From: Actinoplanes campanulatus
GTDB lineage: Bacteria > Actinomycetota > Actinomycetes > Mycobacteriales > Micromonosporaceae
Length of the DNA: 64,000 nt
Direction of reading: 5' to 3'
NCBI RefSeq assembly: GCF_014647795.1
Contig: NZ_BMPW01000013.1
Span: 186,001 to 250,000, forward strand
Shown here: one piece after another, positions 25,261-32,349 of the stretch
Layout of the letters: the number at the start of each line of letters is the position of its first letter
Position numbering within the stretch: position 1 is the stretch's first letter
Program-made: the position numbers and the translations under genes
The notes under the pieces: generated by a model
Told to the model about the DNA's origin: nothing
What the model saw: only the letters and a program-made list of their open reading frames with translations
Databases searched by the model: none

Positions 25261-25268
25261 TTGATCAA
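25261..25268. promoter_or_regulatory. TTGATCAA palindrome upstream of small gene
   Basis: TTGATCAA, 36 bp before the ATG at 25305. The same 8-mer occurs twice before the diiron oxygenase gene. A shared regulator is possible but not shown. Confidence 0.3.
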
Positions 25269-25290
25269 TAACGTTGCTGGTGTAGATCGG

Positions 25291-25296
25291 GGGAGG
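25291..25296 (+). promoter_or_regulatory. Ribosome binding site of small gene
   Basis: GGGAGG, 8 nt before ATG 25305, favours that start over the GTG at 25296, which overlaps the site. Confidence 0.6.
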
Positions 25297-25304
25297 TGGG
25301 TTCG

Positions 25305-25559
25305 ATGAGCGAACTTGGCGGCGGCTGGCAGGACCTGTGGCTCGGCACCGCGACCGCGTGCACGGACCGCACGGCGGAGACGGCCGGACGGGCGAAGAAC
25401 CGGGACGGTTCGATCAGCATCACCGTCGGGTCCGGCGGGCAACTGCTGAGCCTGGACCTGGACGACCGCGTCCGCGACCTGACCGGCCCGCAACTCGCCC
25501 GCGAGATCCTGATGGTGATGCGCTGCGCCCACGCCCACATCCCGGCGCCCGCCCACTGA
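25305..25559 (+). CDS. YbaB/EbfC-like small protein
   Basis: 84 residues. The middle (DGSISITVGSGGQLLSLDLDDRVRDLTGPQLAREILMVM) has the alternating beta-strand pattern of the YbaB/EbfC fold, where a short sheet is followed by a helix. The N-terminal helix is shorter than in true EbfC nucleoid proteins and fits better the small actinobacterial paralogues often found beside secretion or effector genes. It stands alone here. The family call is tentative and the function unknown. Confidence 0.55.
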   Translation: MSELGGGWQDLWLGTATACTDRTAETAGRAKNRDGSISITVGSGGQLLSLDLDDRVRDLTGPQLAREILMVMRCAHAHIPAPAH

Positions 25560-25622
25560 CCGCCGGCCCCAAAGCCTTGCCCCCTTCGGGCGACCGGCGT
25601 GGCTCGGTTCGGCAGGGTGGGG

Positions 25623-26015
25623 TCAGCCGCCGACCAGGGGGATCAGGCGGATGAACGCGACGGCGCCGCCGTTGCGCAGGTCGATCGGGTCGTCGAGATC
25701 CTCCACCTGGCGGCCGCCGGCCAGCATGATGAAGGCGTTGCGGTCGAAGGCCCGGCAGGCGGCGTAGGCCTGGGCCTCCCCGTCGATGCGGGCGCTCCCC
25801 GGCATGCGGAAGCCCTGCGGGGTCTCGGTGGCCCCGGACGGCTGGACCAGACCGTGGAACATCTCGTCCCGGGTTGCGTTGAAGCGGGCCACCTCCGCAC
25901 GGACCCGGAGACGGATCAGCTCGCGGGCGGTGATCCGGTCCGGCAGATCGGGCAGCACCCAGGAGGTGATCTCCCGTCCGGTCATCGTCTCGTCGCGCAG
26001 CAGCGCCTCGGCCAT
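25623..26015 (-). CDS. Small conserved partner of the DUF4132 protein
   Basis: 130 residues, starting 22 nt after the stop of the DUF4132 gene. The sequence runs TARELIRLRVRAEVARFNATR, a Phe-rich middle, and a C-terminal GGRQVEDLDDPIDL followed by VAFIRLIPLVGG. I recognise this last block from small proteins adjacent to DUF4132 genes but know no assigned function. No catalytic motif or membrane helix is visible. Tight spacing suggests one operon and a physical partner. Confidence 0.65.
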   Translation of the reverse strand: MAEALLRDETMTGREITSWVLPDLPDRITARELIRLRVRAEVARFNATRDEMFHGLVQPSGATETPQGFRMPGSARIDGEAQAYAACRAFDRNAFIMLAGGRQVEDLDDPIDLRNGGAVAFIRLIPLVGG

Positions 26016-26037
26016 CGGCTTCTCCTCGTCTCGTGGC

Positions 26038-28359
26038 TCAGCGGGGCAGCTGGCTCAGGATCGTCGGGTCGGTGATGCGCTGGTCGGCGGCGAGCAGGAA
26101 CGCCTTGGACAGGATCAGCGACAACCGCTCGTCGTCGTCGAACGGCAGGCTCACTCGGGCGCCCCGGCTTCCGGGAACGATGCACAGATAGGCGTCGTTC
26201 GGCTCCATCAGCACGTTGCCGGACCCCAGGTGGATTCGGTAGACGGCACGGGTGCCGCGGACCCGCAGGAAACGGTCGGTCAGCTCGCACTTCGGGCCGA
26301 TCGCCAGCCCGGGCAGCAGCCGGGCCAGCACGTCCCGGCGCACCTCGGCGCTGCCGGACAGTGGACCGGAGACGGCATTCGACCAGTACGCCCGGAACGG
26401 GTGCTCGCCCCGGTCGAACCAGCTCTCGTCGGCGGCGATCGACGTCACCCCGACGAACAGGTCGACGTCGCGCATCGCCTCGCTGAGCACCCGTGGTGGC
26501 ACCTCGGCGAGCGGCGAGGGCTCCCACCGGCGGCCCTCCCGGCGGGCGAACCGCACCTGATCGGTCGAGCAGAACTCCGCCTCGTGACCGCCGGACTCGA
26601 CGGCCTCGTGAAAGAACGACGCCTGCCAGCCGCCGGCCGCGAATTCCTTGACGGCTTCGCTGTGACAGCCGCCGCCCCACGGGCCGAGGAAGCCGGCCGA
26701 CCAGCCGCGCACCCGCATGAGGGCGTGGGCCTGCCCGTACCTCAGGATGTGCCCGGCAAACCGGTTGGAGTAGACGCGGGTCTGCTCCTCGGCCGGGGTC
26801 AGCCGGTACACCTCCCGGAACGCCTGCTTGAACGGCTGCCGCAGCCCGGCCGCGGTGATCCGGTCACGCCAGCCGGACACCTCGGCCGCGTCGGCGGCCA
26901 CCGGATGCCACAGCCGCACGGCGCACCCCGGACCGCTCAGGCCGCCCACCGACCAGCCGTCGCCGGCCGGCTCGGGCAGCCCGGTCACCCACCTCCGCCG
27001 GTCGGTGGAGACCTGCCAGATCAGCCGCCGCCCGAGCGTGCCGGTGACCGGATGCCGCAGGTAGCGCCGCTCCCACGTCTCCCACTCCCAGACCCGGTCC
27101 AGGGAGGACAGCGCCTCCACCCGGACCCGCTCGGTGGCCAGCGTGGCGGTGACCTGCTTGGCGAACTCCTTCGCCGCCTTGACCACCTCGTCGTCCCGGA
27201 TCGCGGCCGGCATGCTCCGTAGCGGCTGCCCGGCCCGCCAGGCCCGGGCCACGGCCTTCTCCCCGGCGATCTCGGCGATCACGGTGTGCCCGCCGGGCGC
27301 CGGCCAGGAGCGGCGGCCGTCGGCGTCGAGGTCGTGATGGTCGACCGCCAGCTCCAGCGCCTCGCCCGGCTCCCAGCCGCGGACCGTGCCCATCCGCTCC
27401 AGCCCGGTCCGCACGCGGGCACGGACCGGCTTGCTGCGGGCGGTCAGGGCGAGCCGGGCCAGCACCCGGGCCGGCTCCGGGCCCGGCCGCTCCACCAGGA
27501 TCTCGATGACGGCGGCCGCCGTGCGTGACGCCCTCGGCTCGGCGGTGCGGCCTGGCGACCGACCGGCCGACTCGGCAACCCGCGCCAGCAGCACGGTCGT
27601 CTCCTCGGACAGGTCGGTCGCGGCCAGCCAGCAGAGGCCCCGCACCAGCCGGTCCTGAGCCTCCCGCGTCCAGCCGGTCGTCCCGGTGTAGACGTCGAGG
27701 ACGTCACGCACCGCCGCGACGGCTGGTGGCGTGTCCCTCAGCAGGGCCTCGCCCTGGCGCAGCCAAGCCTTCGTGGGCACCGGCTTCGCCAGGGTGGACG
27801 CGAACTCCAGCACGGCGATCGTCCCCGGATCGGTGAGCCGCCCGCCCAGCCGGCGGCGAGCGGCCAGGCCGGCCGCGTCGTAGGCGGGCAGCAGATGCGC
27901 CGGCACGCCCGCGCCGACCCGGGTCAGCAACCGCTCATATCGCTCGGCCAGCGGATCACGGAGGGAACGGGGCATGAAGTAGCCGGAGCAGGTCTCCTCG
28001 AGGATCGCCGCGAGAGCCGGCTCGAAGGCGGCCAGCCGCTCGGCCGGCAACCGCTCGGCGATCAGCAGCGGCAGGTGGTAGAGCATGCCGTCGTAGATGC
28101 GGCCGCCGTGCGCGACCCGCAGCGCCCACCCCAGGTCGCCGGTCGTCCATGGCAGGGGACCGGCGGCGATCCGGTAGATCTCCGGATCACGGTCGTAGCT
28201 CGCCTTCTCGATCTCGGCGGTGGCCAGGTGCCACCGCAACGCCAGCAGGCGCCGCCGCTCGCCGTCGTCCGTCATCGCGGACGGATCGGCCGACGCCACC
28301 CAGGCGGTGTCGACCTCACCGGGGCCCGGCGGCGGGATCAGATCGAGCCACTTGAACAT
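26038..28359 (-). CDS. DUF4132-domain protein (MolR/YehI-like)
   Basis: 773 residues, cytoplasmic. The N-terminal ~440 residues look like helical repeats, with VRDVLDVYTGTTGW and LVRGLCWLAATDLSE as typical pieces. The C-terminal ~330 residues match DUF4132 as I recall it: AEVSGWRDRITAAGLRQPFKQAFREVYRLTPAEEQ, YSNRFAGHILRYGQAHALMRVRGW, and the tail FLRVRGTRAVYRIHLGSGNVLMEPNDAYLCIVPG. Proteins of this group have no established biochemical role; early links of MolR to molybdate were not well supported. The 130-residue partner follows it. Confidence 0.72.
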   Translation of the reverse strand: MFKWLDLIPPPGPGEVDTAWVASADPSAMTDDGERRRLLALRWHLATAEIEKASYDRDPEIYRIAAGPLPWTTGDLGWALRVAHGGRIYDGMLYHLPLLIAERLPAERLAAFEPALAAILEETCSGYFMPRSLRDPLAERYERLLTRVGAGVPAHLLPAYDAAGLAARRRLGGRLTDPGTIAVLEFASTLAKPVPTKAWLRQGEALLRDTPPAVAAVRDVLDVYTGTTGWTREAQDRLVRGLCWLAATDLSEETTVLLARVAESAGRSPGRTAEPRASRTAAAVIEILVERPGPEPARVLARLALTARSKPVRARVRTGLERMGTVRGWEPGEALELAVDHHDLDADGRRSWPAPGGHTVIAEIAGEKAVARAWRAGQPLRSMPAAIRDDEVVKAAKEFAKQVTATLATERVRVEALSSLDRVWEWETWERRYLRHPVTGTLGRRLIWQVSTDRRRWVTGLPEPAGDGWSVGGLSGPGCAVRLWHPVAADAAEVSGWRDRITAAGLRQPFKQAFREVYRLTPAEEQTRVYSNRFAGHILRYGQAHALMRVRGWSAGFLGPWGGGCHSEAVKEFAAGGWQASFFHEAVESGGHEAEFCSTDQVRFARREGRRWEPSPLAEVPPRVLSEAMRDVDLFVGVTSIAADESWFDRGEHPFRAYWSNAVSGPLSGSAEVRRDVLARLLPGLAIGPKCELTDRFLRVRGTRAVYRIHLGSGNVLMEPNDAYLCIVPGSRGARVSLPFDDDERLSLILSKAFLLAADQRITDPTILSQLPR

Positions 28360-28530
28360 GCCCGCATCATGCCAAGCGGGTACGACAGAAATGCCACGCC
28401 GACGGATGGCCGAGCGGCCGGGGGCACGTTCGGCGGTGAACCGTCGGGGCGATTGAGGGCGCGCTCAGGGGTGGGCGGGTGATCGGGGGGCGCGTTCAGC
28501 GGTGGACCGGCCGGGTGGCCGGGAGTGTGC

Positions 28531-29160
28531 TCACCGGCGGACCGCCCAGGCGCCCGGAGCGCGCCAGCCCCGCCACAGGGCGAGCAGGCGGAAGCCGGAG
28601 ACGAACACGGCCGCCCCGGCCGCGGCCGCCGGCAGCAGCCATCCGCTCTGGTACGCGACGGCCACGATGATCGCCCCGATCGTGGACGGCACGGCGTACA
28701 ACTCGTTCTCGGTCTTGAAGAGCTCCGGCGTCTGGCGGGCGAGCACGTCACGGAGCACCCCGCCGCCGACGGCCGTGGTGACGCCGAGGATGACGGCCTG
28801 GAGCATGCCGAGGCCTGCGTCGAGAGCCTTCACCGTGCCGGTCACGGTGTAGAGGCCGAGGCCACCGGCGTCGAAGATCAGCACGGCGATCCCGAGTCGG
28901 GCGACCTGCGGGTGGAAGAAGAAGACGACCGTCGCGGCGACCAGCGGGATGGCCAGGTAGAGCGGATCCCGGAAGGCGGCCGGGGGATGGGCGCCGATGA
29001 TGACGTCACGCAGGACGCCGCCGCCCAGAGCGGTCGTCTCGGCGAGCACCACGATGCCGACCACGTCGAAACCGCTGCGGATCGCCATCAGCGCCCCGGA
29101 CGTGGCGAAGACGAACAACCCGATGAGCTCGAGTACGTAGATGGCGGTGTCCGGTGACAT
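28531..29160 (-). CDS. TRIC/UPF0126 membrane protein
   Basis: 209 residues from ATG 29160. Seven hydrophobic helices arranged as two repeats, each holding the GGGVLRDV motif (LGGGVLRDVIIGAHPPAAFRD and VGGGVLRDVLARQTPELFK). This is the signature of bacterial trimeric intracellular cation (TRIC) channels of the UPF0126 (YadS/YicG) family, which pass K+ or small cations and in some cases relate to glycine transport. No neighbour suggests a specific job. Confidence 0.9.
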   Translation of the reverse strand: MSPDTAIYVLELIGLFVFATSGALMAIRSGFDVVGIVVLAETTALGGGVLRDVIIGAHPPAAFRDPLYLAIPLVAATVVFFFHPQVARLGIAVLIFDAGGLGLYTVTGTVKALDAGLGMLQAVILGVTTAVGGGVLRDVLARQTPELFKTENELYAVPSTIGAIIVAVAYQSGWLLPAAAAGAAVFVSGFRLLALWRGWRAPGAWAVRR

Positions 29161-29449
29161 CACGGCAGCGTACGAGATCGGATTTGTGATCTTCTGATTG
29201 CGCGCCGTAACTGTTCTGAGCTGCGGTGACGTAGATCGCACGGGGTGCGGAACGGTTTCAGCGAGGTTGCCGGTGTACCACCGACGGCCGTACCGGCCGG
29301 CGCCCCCGACGGCCCGGGCCGAACCGGACGATCGGACGGTGAGCCCATCTCTGACGGTGTGCGAGATTGTCGCGACGTCGCGCGCGGGAAACCGTGGCGC
29401 GCACGTGGCTGAACGACGGAATCACGCGGCGACGCCGGGAGAGGAAACG

Positions 29450-29665
29450 ATGGACGACGCTCTGGTCGCCTACAACGCCGGGCGGGTGGACGGCGCGGCC
29501 GGGTACCGGGACCCGCAGGTCGCCGAGGATCCCGAGGTGGGCGCCGACTACCGGATCGGGCTGCTGGACGGGCGGATCGCGGCGTTCCACCTGATCGCGG
29601 AGGTGCGGAGGATCCTCGGGGCGGAGGGGTCCCTTGATCGCCCGGACGATGTCACGGAATCATGA
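29450..29665 (+). CDS. Small hypothetical protein
   Basis: 71 residues from ATG 29450, supported by GGAGAGGA a few nt upstream; the frame is open further left but that part has poor codon use. Sequence: MDDALVAYNAGRVDGAAGYR, then an acidic EDPEVGADYRIGLLDGRIAAF stretch and a helical tail. No motif recognised. Its last codons overlap the GTCAC half-site series before the NnaR-type gene. Confidence 0.6.
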   Translation: MDDALVAYNAGRVDGAAGYRDPQVAEDPEVGADYRIGLLDGRIAAFHLIAEVRRILGAEGSLDRPDDVTES

Positions 29666-29688
29666 TCAACTAGTCACACGGTTGCGAG
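29651..29688. promoter_or_regulatory. Candidate GlnR box upstream of the NnaR-type gene
   Basis: GTCAC (29651-29655), ATGAT (29662-29666), GTCAC (29673-29677) and GCGAG (29684-29688) are each separated by exactly 6 nt. The GlnR consensus in actinobacteria is GTnAC-N6-GAAAC repeated with 22-bp periodicity. Both GTnAC half-sites are exact and the two GAAAC half-sites are poor. A role for GlnR fits the nitrate assimilation cluster. Confidence 0.45.
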
Positions 29689-29690
29689 CG

Positions 29691-29733
29691 GCCAAGTGAG
29701 TGGCCGTTATTCTCGCGGAAACATTCACTTGGC
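29691..29733. promoter_or_regulatory. 9-bp inverted repeat before the NnaR-type gene
   Basis: GCCAAGTGA (29691-29699) and TCACTTGGC (29725-29733) are perfect inverted arms, 25 nt apart. They lie 60-100 bp before the start codon and could be an autoregulatory operator or an RNA hairpin in the leader. Confidence 0.5.
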
Positions 29734-29792
29734 GGTCCCGAAACCAGCCCTTAGGACTCTTGCACCGGACGGCGGCACAGGATGGGGACCGG

Positions 29793-30893
29793 ATGATCGA
29801 GGGCGCACTGGCCGGCTTCACCGTGGCGGTGACCGCGGAACGACGCCGGAGTGAGATGACCGCGCTGCTGGAGCGGCGCGGGGCACGGGTGATCAGCGCA
29901 CCCGCGATCACCATCATTCCACTGATAGACGACGAGGCACTGCACGCGGCGACGGCGGCCTGCATCGGCCTGGAACCGCACCTGGTGGTGGCCACCACCG
30001 GCTTCGGGTTCCGCGGCTGGCTGGAGGCGGCCGAGGGCTGGGGGCTCGCCGAGAGGCTCCGCGAGGTGCTGGGCCAGGCCCGGATCCTCGCCCGCGGGCC
30101 GAAACCGTGCGGGGCCATCCGCGCGGCCGGCCTCACCGAGGAGTGGGCGGCGAAGACCGAGGCCTCCGAGGAGGTGCTCGAACGGCTGCTCAGCGAGGGC
30201 GTCGCCGGCAAGCGGATCGTCGTGCAGGAGCACGGTGAGCCGCAGACCGAGTTCGTCAACGCGCTGCGTGCGGCCGGTGCGGCCGTCGTCGAGGTGCCGG
30301 TCTACCGGTGGGCGATGCCCTCCGACACGGCCCCGGTGCGGCGGCTGGCCGAGCAGGTCGCGGCCGGGCAGATCGACGCGGTGACGTTCACCAGCGCGCC
30401 GGCGGTCAAGGCGTTCCTGCAGATCGCCGAGGAGGCCGGCGCCGACGTCGAGCAGGCGTTCGGCGGCCGCACCCTGGCGGCCTGCGTCGGCCCGGTCACG
30501 GCCGCGCCGCTGATCGAGCGCGGGGTTCCGGTGGTGATGCCCGAGCGCTACCGGCTGGGGGCGCTGATCAAGACGGTCACCGACGAGCTGCCGCGGCGCG
30601 CGGTCCGGCTTCCGGTCGCCGGATCAACCCTTGAGGTACGCGGACACGCCGTCCTCATCGACGGAGTGCCGCACGCGCTGGCCCCGGCGGCGATGGCGAT
30701 CCTGTCGGCGCTGGCCCGCAAGCCCGGCGCCGTGGTGTCGAAGGATCAGCTGGCGGCCGCGCTGCCCCGCGGCAACGACGGTCATGCGGTCGACGTGGCG
30801 GTGGCGCGATTGCGTGCGGCGCTCGGCTCGGGCAAGCACATCGAGACGGTGATCAAGCGTGGTTACCGCCTTCGCATTGACGAGGCGGCCTGA
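29793..30893 (+). CDS. nnaR: NnaR-type regulator: HemD-like domain plus winged helix
   Basis: 366 residues from ATG 29793. Residues 1-260 form a uroporphyrinogen-III synthase (HemD)-like bilobed domain (FTVAVTAERRRSEMTALLERRGARV, then ASEEVLERLLSEGVAGKRIVVQEHG and VTFTSAPAVKAFLQIA). The last ~95 residues are an OmpR/PhoB-type winged helix (GVPHALAPAAMAILSALARKPGAVVSKDQLAAAL, then VAVARLRAAL and ETVIKRGYRL). This fusion is the actinobacterial NnaR regulator, which acts with GlnR on nirB/nasA/narK genes in response to nitrate or nitrite. The whole reductase cluster follows downstream. Whether the HemD part still cyclises hydroxymethylbilane is unknown. Confidence 0.82.
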   Translation: MIEGALAGFTVAVTAERRRSEMTALLERRGARVISAPAITIIPLIDDEALHAATAACIGLEPHLVVATTGFGFRGWLEAAEGWGLAERLREVLGQARILARGPKPCGAIRAAGLTEEWAAKTEASEEVLERLLSEGVAGKRIVVQEHGEPQTEFVNALRAAGAAVVEVPVYRWAMPSDTAPVRRLAEQVAAGQIDAVTFTSAPAVKAFLQIAEEAGADVEQAFGGRTLAACVGPVTAAPLIERGVPVVMPERYRLGALIKTVTDELPRRAVRLPVAGSTLEVRGHAVLIDGVPHALAPAAMAILSALARKPGAVVSKDQLAAALPRGNDGHAVDVAVARLRAALGSGKHIETVIKRGYRLRIDEAA

Positions 30894-30995
30894 CCACCCG
30901 ATCAACCCGTCAATGCATCAACACGAGCAACATGAGCAAGGCGTCAACTCAATCAATCCAAGCAAGATGAGTGAGACGTCAACTCGATCAACACA

Positions 30996-31103
30996 AGCAA
31001 CACAAGCAACACAAGCAAGACGAGCAAGACGAGCAAGACGAGCAAGACGAGCAAGACGAGCAAGACGAGCAAGACGAGCAAGACGAGCAAGACGAGCAAG
31101 ACG
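30996..31103. repeat. 9-bp minisatellite: AGCAACACA x2, AGCAAGACG x10
   Basis: Twelve head-to-tail 9-bp units without a single interruption: two AGCAACACA (30996-31013), then ten identical AGCAAGACG (31014-31103). Because 9 is a multiple of 3, every frame stays open and reads as a tripeptide repeat (Ala-Arg-Arg, Glu-Gln-Asp or Ser-Lys-Thr types). Perfect identity implies recent expansion and likely length variation. Confidence 0.9.
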
Positions 31104-31428
31104 TCAACTCAATCATGACGAGCAACACTCGAGCGAGACGTCAAGTAGTGCCGAGTGCCGGACGTGACAGCCCGATGACGAGCCGGGGCCGTCCGGTCAG
31201 CTCAACCCCCGGCGACGAGGCCGGATCCGGATGAGCCCGATGTCCATGCCGGGCCACCGGGAACCCGAGGTCGACGACACGATCGGTCGCACGCCCACCG
31301 CGATCAAGTGGGCGCGCGGCCGATCGATGGCCGCACCCGGATCGGTCACTGGACGATCAGGGACCGCTCCGGCCGTACCGGAATCGAATCGCGTGCCCGG
31401 CGCCGATGCCAGGCCGCACCTGATCACG

Positions 31429-31567
31429 CACCGCAACCCGTGACCGTGCCGTGAGGTGCGTGGAGTGGGCCGGGCACCGCAACCCGTGGATCGTGCCGTG
31501 AGGTGCGTGAAGTGGGCCGGGCACCGCAACCCGTGGATCGTGCCGTCAGGCGCGTGACCTGGGCCGA
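31429..31567. repeat. Three tandem copies of a ~47-bp unit
   Basis: Units starting CACCGCAACCCGTG begin at 31429, 31475 and 31522 and each runs through GTGCCGTGAGGTGCGTG(G/A)AGTGGGCCGGG or a close variant. The array ends about 20 bp before the chelatase-like start. Confidence 0.75.
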
Positions 31568-31585
31568 TGAACGAGGAGATGTTCC

Positions 31586-32254
31586 GTGAGTGAGTCCACC
31601 ACCCTGATCGCCGTGGCGCACGGCACCCGCTCGCCCGCCGGCATCCGCCAGATCCAGGAGCTGGCCGCCGCCGTGGCCCGGAGCCGCCCCGGCCTGGACG
31701 TCCGCCTCTGCTACGTCGACGTGCAGGAGCCGAAGGTCGCCGGCATCGTCCCCACCTGCGAGGACGCGGTCGTCGTTCCGTTGCTGCTGTCGTGCGGCTA
31801 CCACGTGCGGGTGGACATCGCCGAAGCCGTTGCCGGCACCCACTTCCCGGTGTCGGCGCCGCTGGGCCCGGACCCGGTGTTCACCGAGAGCCTGCGCCGA
31901 AACATTCCCGTCACGGCGGACGCGATCGTGCTGGCGAGCGCCGGCTCCTCCGACCCGCTGTGGGTGGCCGGCATCCGCGAGGTGGCCGCCCAGCTGCCCG
32001 GCCGGGTCGAGCTGGGTTACACCTCCGGCGGCGGCCCGCGCGTCGCCGATGTGGTGGCGAAGCTGCGCGCCGAGGGTGCCCGGAGGATCGCCGTGGCCGC
32101 GTATCTGCTGGCCGAGGGCCTGTTCTACCGGACCCTGCACCAGGCCGGCGCCGACTGGGTGACCCCGCCCCTGTGTCACGACCCGGCGGTCGCCGACCTG
32201 GTATTGCGTCGGTTCGATGCCATGCGGCTCACAACGGTGGGTAGCCGTTTGTAG
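31586..32254 (+). CDS. Sirohydrochlorin chelatase-like protein (CbiX/SirB type)
   Basis: 222 residues from GTG 31586. Two CbiX half-domains are visible: TTLIAVAHGTRSPAGIRQIQELAAAVA with the metal-binding His, and the second half starting around DAIVLASAGSSDP. The segment VVVPLLLSCGYHVRVDI carries the second His. Such proteins insert Fe2+ (or Co2+) into sirohydrochlorin. Placement directly before nasA and nirB, whose NirB needs siroheme, points to ferrochelatase in siroheme synthesis. No cysG-like gene lies in the window, so earlier steps must be encoded elsewhere. Confidence 0.85.
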   Translation: MSESTTLIAVAHGTRSPAGIRQIQELAAAVARSRPGLDVRLCYVDVQEPKVAGIVPTCEDAVVVPLLLSCGYHVRVDIAEAVAGTHFPVSAPLGPDPVFTESLRRNIPVTADAIVLASAGSSDPLWVAGIREVAAQLPGRVELGYTSGGGPRVADVVAKLRAEGARRIAVAAYLLAEGLFYRTLHQAGADWVTPPLCHDPAVADLVLRRFDAMRLTTVGSRL

Positions 32255-32325
32255 TCACAACTGTGGCGAGGCGGTTGTAGGGAATCCTGAACAACAGCGT
32301 CACCGTGAAGCGTCGTAAGGGTTAA
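32254..32325. promoter_or_regulatory. GTCAC half-sites upstream of nasA
   Basis: GTCAC at 32254-32258 and again at 32299-32303; the latter continues N6-GCGTC-N6-GTTAA, an 11-bp rhythm like that before the NnaR-type gene. They lie 25-95 bp before the nasA start. GlnR binding is possible, but the second half-sites do not fit GAAAC. Confidence 0.35.
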
Positions 32326-32349
32326 CCGCAGGCCGCGAACATCATCGGT

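Larger units (their letters stand above)
30894..31585. other. Gene-free stretch with two tandem repeats
   Basis: 692 bp between the regulator and the chelatase-like gene. The left part (30900-31150) is an A-rich, G-poor strand with three copies of a GTCAACTC(A/G)ATCA word (near 30943, 30978 and 31104) around the 9-bp minisatellite. The centre (31150-31420) shows nothing. The right part holds three copies of a ~47-bp unit. Frames open across it give only low-complexity peptides. Confidence 0.6.

Noticed and set aside
29793-30893. Dedicated uroporphyrinogen-III synthase
   Set aside because: The C-terminal winged helix and position at the nitrate cluster fit an NnaR-type regulator better, though enzymatic activity cannot be excluded.
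30996-31103. A CRISPR array
   Set aside because: Units are 9 bp, directly adjacent and without spacers, and no cas genes are present.
30859-31234. Open frames reading through the 9-bp minisatellite as Ala-Arg-Arg or Glu-Gln-Asp repeats
   Set aside because: Any 9-bp repeat without a stop keeps all frames open. There is no ribosome binding site or flanking coding signal.
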